Source: an uncultured Lachnospiraceae bacterium (GTDB lineage Bacteria; Bacillota; Clostridia; Lachnospirales; Lachnospiraceae). From it: DNA of 33,097 nucleotides. Shown here piece after piece: positions 8,516 through 16,264 of the stretch. The stretch lies in contig OMZJ01000106.1 in NCBI GenBank assembly GCA_900315495.1, forward strand, positions 1 to 33,097, given 5' to 3'. A program made the translations under genes and the position numbers. The notes below the pieces were generated by a model. The model had not been told where the DNA came from. It worked only from the letters and a program-made list of their open reading frames with translations, and did not search any database. Position 1 is the stretch's first letter; every line of letters starts with the position of its first letter.

Positions 8516-8603
8516 CTCGTGCGGATGCTTTCTCAATCCCGGATTCCTCTTCCCGATCTTCCGGGCTCATGGATGCCGAGCAGTCACGTTCTGTGTCCGG
8601 AGT

Positions 8604-9578
8604 TTACCCTTTGACGGCCCCAAGCATGATGCCTTTCTCAAAGTAGCGCTGCATGAACGGATAGACGCACAGAATCGGGATAATGGTCACCATCGAGATC
8701 GTATACTTGATGACCTTTCCGTTCAGAACATTCTGGATGATGCTGTCGCTGATGCCCGATGTGCTCCCAGCGGACATCAGCGCCGCAAGGTTGGACGCTG
8801 TGTTCAGATAGATATACAGCCGGTGCTGCAGGGTATACAGCTTGGGCGCGGACTGCATCAGAATCAGGGAATCCTGGAAGCTGTTCCAGTTTCCGACTGC
8901 GCCGAAGATCGCGATGGTCGCCAGGATCGGCTTGGAGAGCGGTGCAATCAGCGTCATGAAGATTTTCATCGTCCCGGCGCCGTCCAGTTTCGCGCTTTCC
9001 TCCAGCTCGCCCGGAATCGAAGACTCAATGTAGGTCTTGACCAGAATGATGTTGTACGGCGCGATGATGCCCGGCAGAATATAGGCCGCGAAATGGTTGG
9101 TCAGCCCCAGCATGGACATGTTCATGTACCAGGGGATGATGCCCGCGTTGAAATACATGGTCACGATGATGAAACGGTACCAAAGGCTCCGCTTCCACAT
9201 CTGCTTCTGGGTGACCAGATACCCGACGAAGCCGGACGCCGCGACCATCAGCGCCGTGCCGATGATGGTCCGGGCCAGCGTGACAATCACCGACGTGAAA
9301 AGGTCCCCCACCGAGAGCAGGCGCCGGTAGTTGTCAAAGTGAATGCCCCGCGGGAAGAAATTGATCAGCCCGCGCTGGACCAGTTCATTGTCCGAAATCG
9401 TGTTGATGAACAGGTAGTAGAACGGGAAGATACAGATAACCGTAAATACGGTGAATACCGTGTAATTGATGATCGAAAAAACGATGTCCCCTGGCTTCAG
9501 GCGGTACTGATTCCGGTGCTTCTTGTAATACTTCTTCTCCGCCTTCGCGTCGGCCTTTTCCTGCGCTGTCATTGCCAT
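8604..9578 (-). CDS. CUT1-type carbohydrate ABC permease (YtcP/LplC-like)
   Basis: This 324-residue inner-membrane permease has six predicted spans. The first is around residues 33-57 (IINYTVFTVFTVICIFPFYY), after a charged Lys-rich N-terminus. The ATPase-docking EAA loop reads ELEESAKLDGAGTMKIFMTL, followed by APLSKP. Length and motifs fit the second permease of LplABC/YtcQ-YteP-YtcP systems. The ATG at 9578 follows GGGGGG by 9 bases. The gene starts 19 bases after the stop of the first permease, so the two are co-transcribed and probably translationally linked. No ATPase gene is present in the window; such systems usually share one MsmX-type ATPase encoded elsewhere. Confidence 0.92.
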   Translation of the reverse strand: MAMTAQEKADAKAEKKYYKKHRNQYRLKPGDIVFSIINYTVFTVFTVICIFPFYYLFINTISDNELVQRGLINFFPRGIHFDNYRRLLSVGDLFTSVIVTLARTIIGTALMVAASGFVGYLVTQKQMWKRSLWYRFIIVTMYFNAGIIPWYMNMSMLGLTNHFAAYILPGIIAPYNIILVKTYIESSIPGELEESAKLDGAGTMKIFMTLIAPLSKPILATIAIFGAVGNWNSFQDSLILMQSAPKLYTLQHRLYIYLNTASNLAALMSAGSTSGISDSIIQNVLNGKVIKYTISMVTIIPILCVYPFMQRYFEKGIMLGAVKG

Positions 9579-9597
9579 CGTCCGATTCCCCCCTTCT

Positions 9598-11082
9598 TTA
9601 GAAAATGCTCTCGCCGCGGATCACCCTGGACACCGCGTTGGCGGAGAACAGAAGAATCACCGAGATGATCGACTTGAGCATGCCGACCACCGTGGAAAGC
9701 GGGATGAAGCCGTTGATGATACCCATGTTGTAGACGTAGAGATCCAGCACTTCAATCTGCTTGCTGTTGGCGGTCGTCTGGAAAACGAGGTACTGATCCA
9801 TGCCGTTGGAGAGGATGCCCGCAATACCCATCAGGAACAGCACCATAAAGGTGGGAAGCAGGCCCGGCACCGTCACATGCCACATCTTCTGGAACCGCCC
9901 GGCGCCGTCCACCGTGGCCGCCTCATAGAGCTGCTGGTCGATTCCGGAGATGCCGGCAATGTAGATGATCGCGCTCCAGCCCAGTCCCTTCCAGGTGCCC
10001 CAGGCCCACATTTTCAGGTAGGTGTGGCTGCCGCTCATCAGAAGGTTCTTCCCGCTGCTCCAGACGCCCAGATTCACCATGATGCTGGACAGGAATCCGT
10101 CGGTGGCAAAGATTGTGTTTGCAATCGAGAAGACCAGAATCCAGCTGATAAAATTCGGAATGGTCGTGAACGTCTGCACAAACCGGCGGTACTTCGTGTG
10201 ATGGACTTCGGAGAGGAAGATCGCGAACATCATCGGAAGCCAGCTGGTGCCGAGGCCGAGGAAGCTCATGATGAGCGTATTCTTCATGACGCGGAGAATA
10301 TCCTTTGCCCGGGCGCCGTTGCCGACCAGCTGCCGGAACCATTTGAATCCCACAAAATTGGACAGGGACAGGGACTCGCCCGCATGATAATCAAAGAAGG
10401 CGTACCGCCAGCCCCACAGCGGCAGATAGCAGAATACAAAGGTAAGAAGAAGGAACGGGAGAAGCAGCAGGAACAAACGGTACTGCGTCTCCATCTCAAA
10501 ATGATCCTCCTTCGGTCTCCGGCGCATGCCGATCATCACACAGACGGTAAGAACGAGCACCGCCAGGAGGATCACAGCCATTCCGTACAGGAACGGCGGG
10601 AAGGACGGCTTCACCTTGTCCGGCTTCTCGGTGAGGATGATCTGCCGGTAGGCAGCGTCAAACCCTCTCAGCGAAATCAGGGAAGATGCGCTGCCGCACA
10701 GGCTGAGGAGATTCCCCAGCCGCTTCATCCTGCCGTTTCCCGCGGAAACGCAGGCGCCCGCCGCACAGGCAAAAATCCCGAGGCAGCAGACCAGCGCGCT
10801 GTAGTGATCCAGCTTCAGGGTGGATTCCAGAATCCAACCCTTGTCAAACGCGCGCCCGACGTTGGCCGTCAGGCTGCCGTACGAAAATGCACAGGTGAGA
10901 AGGGAACTCGTCCGGTTGATCAGCCCGCAGATTCTGGCGGGATTCATTGACGGAAAGAAAATCGTCATGAAAAGAACCAGAATCACCACACGGTAACCCT
11001 GATAGAGATGATCCAGAAAGGCCGGCTTCTCCCGCTCCAAAGCACCTTCTGCGGCCGCACTCTGTGTCTGGCGTCTGCTCAC
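9598..11082 (-). CDS. CUT1-type carbohydrate ABC permease with a long N-terminal membrane extension (YteP/LplB-like)
   Basis: This is a 494-residue permease of an oligosaccharide importer. Residues about 200-494 are the normal LplB/YteP permease (first span LLLLPFLLLTFVFCYLPLWG; EAA loop YEAATVDGAGRFQKMWHVTV near 384-405). Residues 1-198 are extra: they contain three or four additional hydrophobic segments near 31-46, 54-70, 93-113 and 163-185, then a charged linker (RRRPKEDH). Typical relatives are about 300 residues long. The frame is continuous with no sign of a fused neighbour. The GTG start at 11082 follows AAAGGAG by 8 bases. It is the first gene of the importer operon, behind the promoter at 11223-11251. 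The function of the extension is unknown. Confidence 0.9.
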   Translation of the reverse strand: MSRRQTQSAAAEGALEREKPAFLDHLYQGYRVVILVLFMTIFFPSMNPARICGLINRTSSLLTCAFSYGSLTANVGRAFDKGWILESTLKLDHYSALVCCLGIFACAAGACVSAGNGRMKRLGNLLSLCGSASSLISLRGFDAAYRQIILTEKPDKVKPSFPPFLYGMAVILLAVLVLTVCVMIGMRRRPKEDHFEMETQYRLFLLLLPFLLLTFVFCYLPLWGWRYAFFDYHAGESLSLSNFVGFKWFRQLVGNGARAKDILRVMKNTLIMSFLGLGTSWLPMMFAIFLSEVHHTKYRRFVQTFTTIPNFISWILVFSIANTIFATDGFLSSIMVNLGVWSSGKNLLMSGSHTYLKMWAWGTWKGLGWSAIIYIAGISGIDQQLYEAATVDGAGRFQKMWHVTVPGLLPTFMVLFLMGIAGILSNGMDQYLVFQTTANSKQIEVLDLYVYNMGIINGFIPLSTVVGMLKSIISVILLFSANAVSRVIRGESIF

Positions 11083-11198
11083 AATGATTCTCCTTTCCCT
11101 CGAGGACCGATGGTTTTCCCTCCTGAACAGCGATTCCGGTCCGGATCGGGTGTTCCTGTTCTGCGGATCAATTTGCGGTATTCGGCGGTTTTGTATTT

Positions 11199-11206
11199 AA
11201 ACGTTT
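11199..11206. promoter_or_regulatory. LacI-type operator candidate downstream of the importer promoter
   Basis: The CG-centred palindrome AAACGTTT lies about 10-17 bases after the predicted start site, where a bound repressor would block elongation. CG-centred A/T-flanked palindromes are typical of LacI/GalR-family operators. The site is short and could occur by chance. Confidence 0.35.
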
Positions 11207-11222
11207 TCGTTCCTTATGGTCG

Positions 11223-11251
11223 AATATAACACGATCTGCTCAAATTTGCAA
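11223..11251 (-). promoter_or_regulatory. Sigma-A promoter of the sugar importer operon
   Basis: On the minus strand, TTGCAA (11246-11251), a 17-base spacer and TATATT (11223-11228). Transcription would start near 11216 and give a leader of about 130 bases before the permease GTG. Confidence 0.68.
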
Positions 11252-11293
11252 CATGGCGCCGCCGTTTTTTCGTTATTTTTTTCTGTATGTCCC

Positions 11294-11305
11294 GAAAGCG
11301 CTTTC
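11294..11305. promoter_or_regulatory. Catabolite-response (cre) or LacI-family operator
   Basis: The perfect 12-base palindrome GAAAGCGCTTTC matches the core of the CcpA cre consensus (WTGNAANCGNWNNCW); the flanking A on one side also fits. It sits about 43 bases upstream of the importer -35 box. Carbon-catabolite control would suit a secondary-sugar importer. A pathway-specific LacI-type regulator could use the same kind of site. Confidence 0.6.
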
Positions 11306-11306
11306 A

Positions 11307-11629
11307 TTTTTTGCCCTGAATTTACGAAATCGTGTGATTTTTTCGCCGGATTTCACAATAACTCGCAGGATCCGGCATTCTGTCCGTCAGACTGACCAGA
11401 TTTTATGCCGTTGTCTTCTGCATCATCAGCATTTTCCTGCCTTCGGGCATTCTGCTCTGCCGGCTGCAGACGGCTGCCGCTGTCTGATTTTCGAAAATGT
11501 TTCGTTCAACGGGCTGCCGCGGCCATCCGAATGGAAACGAGCTGTGAGACGTGTCAAACGCAAGACCATGAGAAAAGCGTAAGACCATAGGTCGGAAGAT
11601 CTGTGAAGGACCGGTTTCCGGAAACGCAA
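11307..11629. other. Non-coding stretch with palindromes between the importer operon and the sugar kinase gene
   Basis: No recognisable gene was found here on either strand. The stretch contains two further perfect 12-base palindromes, ATTTTCGAAAAT (11487-11498) and GTTTCCGGAAAC (11614-11625). Apart from these and the adjoining hairpin, no structure stands out. Confidence 0.45.
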
Positions 11630-11677
11630 AGAGAGCACGAACGTTTCGGATGGAATATCGAAACGTTCGTGCTCTCT
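11630..11677 (-). terminator. Perfect 19-bp hairpin downstream of the sugar kinase gene
   Basis: Left arm AGAGAGCACGAACGTTTCG (11630-11648) and its exact complement (11659-11677) enclose a 10-base loop. It lies about 110 bases beyond the kinase stop. On the minus strand the stem is followed by TTTGCGTTT, a weak T-run, so termination of the cls-kinase transcript is the simplest reading. The arms contain a CG-centred palindrome-like core, so an operator role cannot be excluded. Confidence 0.55.
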
Positions 11678-11785
11678 GCCATCTGGATTTGTGATCCGGC
11701 AAAGTGATCTCCGGACTGCTCTGCAGGTACATTTCTGCAGGTGTATTTCTGCGGCGCCGCAGCATCAGAAACAGCCAAAGTGCAG

Positions 11786-12847
11786 TCAGTGCAGGGGAAA
11801 AGCTCGGATTGCCGTGCGCAGTGCGGTCTGCAGCGCGGTCTGCTCCGGGATGTCCGGGGAAAGGCCCGGCAGTTCCCGCGCAGTCCGTTCCACCAGCCGG
11901 GTCCGGAAGACCGGATTCTTCACGCAGACACTTCCCCAGAGCCAGAGTTTCACAGGAGAATCCGGCGTACTTTTCTTCTCTTCTGCTGCATTGGCGCAAC
12001 TGCCGTCTGTTTCCATTCCCGCCGCCGCGGCCTGAGCTCCGGTAGAGCTGTCATCCGCTTCCATTCCCGCCGCCCCGGTCCGGGTTCCGGCAGGACCGTC
12101 GTCAACTTCCATCCGGACTGCCGTATCGCGCACCAGCGCAAACACCTGATCCGCGGCTTCCTGCAGGATACGCACGGATTCCGCATCCCCTTGCGCTGCC
12201 AGATCCCCGACCAGGCCGGACAGGCGGCCGATTCTCCTCTTATCCGTCAGGTGCTGCGTGACAAAGACATCCGCTTCCTCCAGCGTGCGAAATCCGCAGG
12301 CCTCCTGCACAGCCGCGGTCAGCTTTTCCGCCTGTCTCCGCCCGTCCATGGTCTCTCCCGCAGCGCGGATGGCCTGCAGGCCAATCCAAAACGCGCTTCC
12401 CTCGTCGCTGAGCACGTGATTCCAGCCGCCAGTCCGAAACACATGCCCACGGCGGTTCCGCCCGTAGCAGACGGAACCTGTCCCGGAAATGACAACCAGG
12501 GAAGGTTCCTCGGTCAGATGCAGAAATACCTCGCAGTCATTGAGGACCATCGTCCTGTCCCGGGGAAAACCGAGTGCGGCAAAGATGTCTGCGAGATCCT
12601 GCTCCTGCTGCAGGGAATCCACGCCGCTTGCCGCCGTGCAGATGCCCCCGCAGTCCTCCGGTGCGAGCAAGTACGCGCGGAGTGCCTCCTGCATCAGCAC
12701 CGTGTACTTTTCCCGGCCGAGCACCGGCCCGTCTGTGTTGAACGCGCAGCCGATGCCCTCGTACTGCCCGATCTCCGTTCCGTCTTCCTTCGCAAAAAGG
12801 ACTCTCCCGGACGTGCCGCCCACATCCAGCCCCGCATAATAACGCAT
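11786..12847 (-). CDS. BadF/BadG/BcrA/BcrD-type ATPase, probable N-acetylhexosamine or sugar kinase
   Basis: This is a 353-residue protein of the acetate/sugar kinase-Hsc70-actin superfamily. The N-terminal phosphate-binding motif is YYAGLDVGGTSGRVLF, followed by TAASGVDS, VLNDCEVFL and a second nucleotide-binding motif VVISGTGSVCYGRN. The layout resembles the N-acetylglucosamine kinase-like branch, so phosphorylation of an imported or recycled amino sugar is likely but unproven. The ATG at 12847 follows GGGGGGAGG by 7 bases; an earlier in-frame start at 12886 lacks such a site. Between the ATPase core and the C-terminal helix there is a low-complexity insertion (near residues 245-290) encoded by a 48-base tandem repeat. 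The gene lies 58 bases after cls and probably shares its transcript. Confidence 0.82.
   Translation of the reverse strand: MRYYAGLDVGGTSGRVLFAKEDGTEIGQYEGIGCAFNTDGPVLGREKYTVLMQEALRAYLLAPEDCGGICTAASGVDSLQQEQDLADIFAALGFPRDRTMVLNDCEVFLHLTEEPSLVVISGTGSVCYGRNRRGHVFRTGGWNHVLSDEGSAFWIGLQAIRAAGETMDGRRQAEKLTAAVQEACGFRTLEEADVFVTQHLTDKRRIGRLSGLVGDLAAQGDAESVRILQEAADQVFALVRDTAVRMEVDDGPAGTRTGAAGMEADDSSTGAQAAAAGMETDGSCANAAEEKKSTPDSPVKLWLWGSVCVKNPVFRTRLVERTARELPGLSPDIPEQTALQTALRTAIRAFPLH
12011..12116. repeat. 48-bp tandem repeat inside the sugar kinase gene
   Basis: Units start at 12011, 12059 and 12107, each beginning TTCCAT; the first two share TTCCATTCCCGCCGCC. The period is exactly 48 bases (16 codons), so the frame is kept. 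It encodes degenerate Met-Glu-x-Asp-Asp/Gly and Ala/Gly-rich units. The third unit is partial. Confidence 0.8.
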
Positions 12848-12905
12848 AGCAAAGCCTCCCCCCACGGTCCGCGAAACCGCCCACAAATCTCACTGCCCGA
12901 CTGTC

Positions 12906-14468
12906 TTACATCAGCGGTGCAAATATTCTCACAATATCGATTCCGATGCGCCGAATCCCGCTGATCCGGCTCTCGGCATAGGTGACCGGGTGAGAAACTG
13001 CCATGGCCTCTCTCAGGTCATCCCGCACGGCATGCACTTCAGCAGACCCGTACAGGTACGTTCCGTCCTCAAAATGCAGGTAGAGGCTCCGGTAATCGAG
13101 GTTGATGGATCCGACGGTGGCAATCACATCATCGCAGACAAACACCTTGGCGTGGTCAAAGCCCGGCGTATACTCAAATATCTTCACCCCGCCGGCGATC
13201 AGGCCCCGGTAATGGGACCTTGTGATGTCATAGATCAGTTTCTTGTCCGGGATGCCCGGCGTAATCAGCGCCACATCGACACCTCTCTGGGCCGCCCGGG
13301 TGAGTGCCCCGCGCATCTCATTGTCGATCACCAGATAGGGTGTGAAAATGTAGCAGTAGTTTCGCGCCTGGTTCAGAATATTCAGGTAGATATCCTGGGC
13401 GGTCAGCCGGTCATCCAGCGGAGTGTCCGCATACGGGATGATCCAGCCGTCCGTCTTCCCGCCGAAAATCAGTTCCGCCCGGTATTTCCGATAATCGGTG
13501 TCTTCCTTGTTCAGCGCATTCCACAGCGTCAGGAACATGACAGTAAAGCTCCACACGGCGTTCCCGGTCATTTCCACACTGTTGTCCTTCCAGTATCCGT
13601 ACGGATGCGTCTCATTGATATACTGGTCCGCGATGTTGATTCCGCCGGTGAAGGCGGTCTTCCCGTCGATTACCAGGATTTTGCGGTGATCCCGGTGGTT
13701 CATGATCCCGTTGATGACGGGATTGACGCGGTTGAACACCATCGCGCGGATACCGGATTCCTCCAGCTCCTTTGTATCGCACGCCGGCAGCGTCTGAAAG
13801 GATCCCATGTCGTCATACATCACGCGGATCTCCACGCCCTGCTGCGCCTTTTTCTGCAGAACCTTCCGAATCGCGTCCCACATCTTTCCCGGTTCGATCG
13901 TGAAGACCTCCAGAAAGATGAATTTCTCAGCCCGTTCGAGCGCCGCAAGGATGGCCGGAAGCGCGGTTTCCCCGTTCGGGAAATACCGGTATCCGCGGTT
14001 TTCGTACACCGGAAAGCCCGCTGCTTCCACCATCGACCGGATCTGCCCCGGGTAATCCGATGAATCACTGTCCGCACAGCGGAGAATGACTTCATCCTGC
14101 CGATAGTATTTCCGGGCAGAAGCCGTCTCCTCCCGGATCCGGACATAGGTTCTGCTGTGCCGGGACAGGAATCCCTCCACGATGGCATAGACCAGAATCC
14201 CGCCGACCGGGATGACCAGAATTACAACCACCCACATCATGTCGCTGGAGGGGTGCCTGCCCCGGCTCGCCAGGTAAATGACCGTGGCGGCAGCCGCCAG
14301 CCGGATGAGCCCTTCGATCCACGGGATGTGCGGCTGGAGCCATTTAAACAACACGAAGAGTGTGAACAGCTCTGCTGCAATCAGAAGGAGTGTCACCGCC
14401 GCACGGCTGAAAATAATCCGGAGCGGTGTGAGAAGCTTTTTCAAAAATTCTATCACGGATTTTCCCAT
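12906..14468 (-). CDS. cls: Cardiolipin synthase (phospholipase D family)
   Basis: This 520-residue membrane enzyme joins two phosphatidylglycerol molecules into cardiolipin. Hydrophobic spans at about residues 22-42, 53-68 and 78-98 form the usual N-terminal membrane anchor (PLDNc domain). Two HKD motifs follow: His261-Lys263-Asp268 (HRKILVIDG) and His439-Lys441-Asp446 (DHAKVFVCDD), each with the downstream GG/GS-I-N residues. Length and layout match bacterial Cls. The ATG at 14468 follows AGGAAA. A short hairpin (GCGGGC 14495-14500, GCCCGC 14504-14509) lies in the leader just ahead of the ribosome site. No clear promoter was found in the gap. The sugar kinase gene follows in the same direction. 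Confidence 0.92.
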   Translation of the reverse strand: MGKSVIEFLKKLLTPLRIIFSRAAVTLLLIAAELFTLFVLFKWLQPHIPWIEGLIRLAAAATVIYLASRGRHPSSDMMWVVVILVIPVGGILVYAIVEGFLSRHSRTYVRIREETASARKYYRQDEVILRCADSDSSDYPGQIRSMVEAAGFPVYENRGYRYFPNGETALPAILAALERAEKFIFLEVFTIEPGKMWDAIRKVLQKKAQQGVEIRVMYDDMGSFQTLPACDTKELEESGIRAMVFNRVNPVINGIMNHRDHRKILVIDGKTAFTGGINIADQYINETHPYGYWKDNSVEMTGNAVWSFTVMFLTLWNALNKEDTDYRKYRAELIFGGKTDGWIIPYADTPLDDRLTAQDIYLNILNQARNYCYIFTPYLVIDNEMRGALTRAAQRGVDVALITPGIPDKKLIYDITRSHYRGLIAGGVKIFEYTPGFDHAKVFVCDDVIATVGSINLDYRSLYLHFEDGTYLYGSAEVHAVRDDLREAMAVSHPVTYAESRISGIRRIGIDIVRIFAPLM

Positions 14469-14584
14469 CGCAAGTTTCCTGATCTGCCCTTTGTGCGGGC
14501 GATGCCCGCGGCTGTGTCTCCCCGACCTCTCTGTCCGAAAAAGGCTGCTCCGTCAGACGGCGGCGCAGACTGCACCGGCGGCTG

Positions 14585-14615
14585 AAAAAAACTGCCGGAA
14601 GTTACCTCCCGGCAG
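14585..14615 (-). terminator. Rho-independent terminator of the aspartate aminotransferase gene
   Basis: Stem CTGCCGG (14592-14598) with CCGGCAG (14609-14615), followed on the minus strand by a run of seven T (14585-14591). It lies about 95 bases past the aminotransferase stop, with a partial gene-end duplication in between. Confidence 0.85.
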
Positions 14616-14617
14616 AT

Positions 14618-14730
14618 TTTTCATTGTGCTGCTTTCTCGGAACAGATTACTGCTGTACCTGTGCCGGCACCGCCGCACGTTTTCATTGTGCTGCTTCCCT
14701 GGAACAGATTACTGCTGTACCTGTACCGGC
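14618..14730. repeat. 62-bp direct duplication covering the 3' end of the aminotransferase gene
   Basis: Two copies of about 50 matching bases start at 14618 and 14680, each with TTTTCATTGTGCTGCTT and then GGAACAGATTACTGCTGTAC. The 14680 copy contains the real stop codon (14709-14711) and the last codons. The other copy lies in the 3' untranslated region before the terminator. Only a few bases differ. Confidence 0.85.
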
Positions 14731-16022
14731 GTCGATGCGCGGTCCGCCGCAATCTTTTCCGCGCTGACCAGACGCACGCAGACGGTGAACAGCGTTGCCG
14801 CCGTCTTCAGCTCTTCCAGCGTCGGATAGGTCGGCGCGATACGGATGTTGCTGTCGTGCGGATCCTTCCCGTAGGGCCAGGTTGCACCGGCCGGCGTCAG
14901 CGTCACGCCCGCCTTCTTCGCCGCTGCCACAATCTTCTTCGCGCAGCCGTCCATGGAATCAAAGCTGATGAAGTATCCGCCCTTCGGCTTGGTCCACTCG
15001 CCGATCCCGCGGCCGCCGAGATTCTCCTCGAAAATCTGCTCCACCGCCTCAAACTTCGGCCGGATGATCGCCGCGTGCTTCTTCATGTGCTCCACCATTC
15101 CGTGGATATCGCCGAAGAAGCGCACGTGGCGGAGCTGGTTGACCTTGTCGTGGCCGATCGTCTGATGCTTCAGCTGATTGCGGATATCGACCAGGTTGTT
15201 GGGGGAGGACGCCAGTGCGGCAATGCCGCTTCCGGGGAACGTGATCTTGGACGTGGAAGCGAACTTGTACACCAGATCCGGATTGCCGGCGCGCTTGCAC
15301 TCCGCCAGAATCTCGATCAGATAATCCTGATCCATGTCATAGAGGTGGTGAATGCCGTACGCATTGTCCCAGAAAATCCGGAAATCCTTTGCGGCCGGCT
15401 TCAGCCGTGCAAAACGGCGGACCGTCTCGTCGGAATAGGAGTAGCCCTGTGGATTGGAGTATTTCGGCACACACCAGATGCCCTTGATGGCGTCATCTTC
15501 CGCCACCATCTTTTCCACCATGTCCATATCTGGGCCGGTCGGACTCATCGGGACCGGGATGTTCTCGATGCCAAAATATTCAGTAATGCCGAAATGGCGG
15601 TCATATCCGGGTACCGGGCAGAGGAATTTGACCTTGTCCAGGCGGCACCAGGGGGTGCTTCCCATCACGCCGTGGGTCATCGCCCGGGATACCGTGTCGT
15701 ACATGACATTGAGGGAGGAATTGCCGTAGATGATGATATCATCCGGATTGTTCTCCATCATGTCGCCGATCAGAACCTTCGCCTCGTGGATGCCGTCCAG
15801 CACGCCGTAGTTGCGGCAGTCTGTTCCATCCTCACAGGTCATGTCCGCCTCGGAATTCAGCGTGTCCATCATTCCCATGGACAGATCCAGCTGCTCCTTG
15901 CAGGGCTTGCCCCGGCTCATATTCAGATTGAGGTTCATGCCCTGATACTTTCTGTACTCCGCACGGAGATCCCTGATCTCAAGAGCAAGCTCTTCATCCG
16001 ACATTTCTGTGTATTTTGCCAT
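14709..16022 (-). CDS. Aspartate aminotransferase, class Ic (PF12897-type)
   Basis: This is a 437-residue PLP enzyme that interconverts aspartate and 2-oxoglutarate with oxaloacetate and glutamate. The N-terminal LNLNMSRGKPCKEQLDLS signature and overall length place it in the Corynebacterium AspT/Mycobacterium Rv3722c group rather than the common AspC/AspB group. The PLP lysine is Lys259 in FASTSKITFPGSG, the PLP-pairing Asp is in IFWDNAYGIH, and the substrate-binding Arg is in NIRIAPTYPT. The ATG at 16022 follows AGGAGGG closely. It stands alone, with its own promoter (16084-16112) and terminator (14585-14615). The ending VQVQQ is part of a local duplication. Confidence 0.88.
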   Translation of the reverse strand: MAKYTEMSDEELALEIRDLRAEYRKYQGMNLNLNMSRGKPCKEQLDLSMGMMDTLNSEADMTCEDGTDCRNYGVLDGIHEAKVLIGDMMENNPDDIIIYGNSSLNVMYDTVSRAMTHGVMGSTPWCRLDKVKFLCPVPGYDRHFGITEYFGIENIPVPMSPTGPDMDMVEKMVAEDDAIKGIWCVPKYSNPQGYSYSDETVRRFARLKPAAKDFRIFWDNAYGIHHLYDMDQDYLIEILAECKRAGNPDLVYKFASTSKITFPGSGIAALASSPNNLVDIRNQLKHQTIGHDKVNQLRHVRFFGDIHGMVEHMKKHAAIIRPKFEAVEQIFEENLGGRGIGEWTKPKGGYFISFDSMDGCAKKIVAAAKKAGVTLTPAGATWPYGKDPHDSNIRIAPTYPTLEELKTAATLFTVCVRLVSAEKIAADRASTPVQVQQ

Positions 16023-16083
16023 TTTCCCTCCTGACACCGGCTGCAGACGGTGACTGACCTGAAATGATCATCGATACGCTCAA

Positions 16084-16112
16084 AGTGTATTCTCAATGCA
16101 AATTTCTGTCAA
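16084..16112 (-). promoter_or_regulatory. Sigma-A promoter of the aspartate aminotransferase gene
   Basis: On the minus strand, consensus TTGACA (16107-16112), a 17-base spacer and TACACT (16084-16089), with a leader of about 55 bases. Confidence 0.75.
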
Positions 16113-16214
16113 TCATTTTTGCGGCCGCGGTGCCGTGGGGAGGCGGATCGGATTCACGAATCCCCCGGTGATCGGAAGCAGCGGCGGACTTGCTGCGGCT
16201 GCCAGAAAACATTC

Positions 16215-16252
16215 CCCCGGACGGCCGGAGAAATGCTTCCGGCTGTCCGGGG
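16215..16252 (-). terminator. Terminator of the DUF5107-TPR gene
   Basis: Stem of 15 pairs with one mismatch: CCCCGGACGGCCGGA (16215-16229) against TCCGGCTGTCCGGGG (16238-16252), with an 8-base loop. On the minus strand it is followed by GAATGTTTTC. It lies 13 bases past the stop codon. Confidence 0.75.
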
Positions 16253-16264
16253 AGGTTCGGCGTG

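Noticed and set aside
6908..8614. 568-codon plus-strand frame opposite the binding-protein gene
   Set aside because: It mirrors the codons of the real gene and gives a low-information Val/Arg/Ile-rich sequence without a recognisable domain.
11403..11999. Minus-strand frame reaching from the intergenic gap into the sugar kinase gene
   Set aside because: It is out of frame with the kinase, lacks a ribosome site and has no family resemblance.
12011..12116. Possible CRISPR or mobile-element repeat
   Set aside because: The units are adjacent without spacers, in frame and inside a gene, so this is an ordinary coding tandem repeat.
14469..14584. Promoter for the cardiolipin synthase gene
   Set aside because: No acceptable -35/-10 pair was found in the gap, although a promoter must exist somewhere near.
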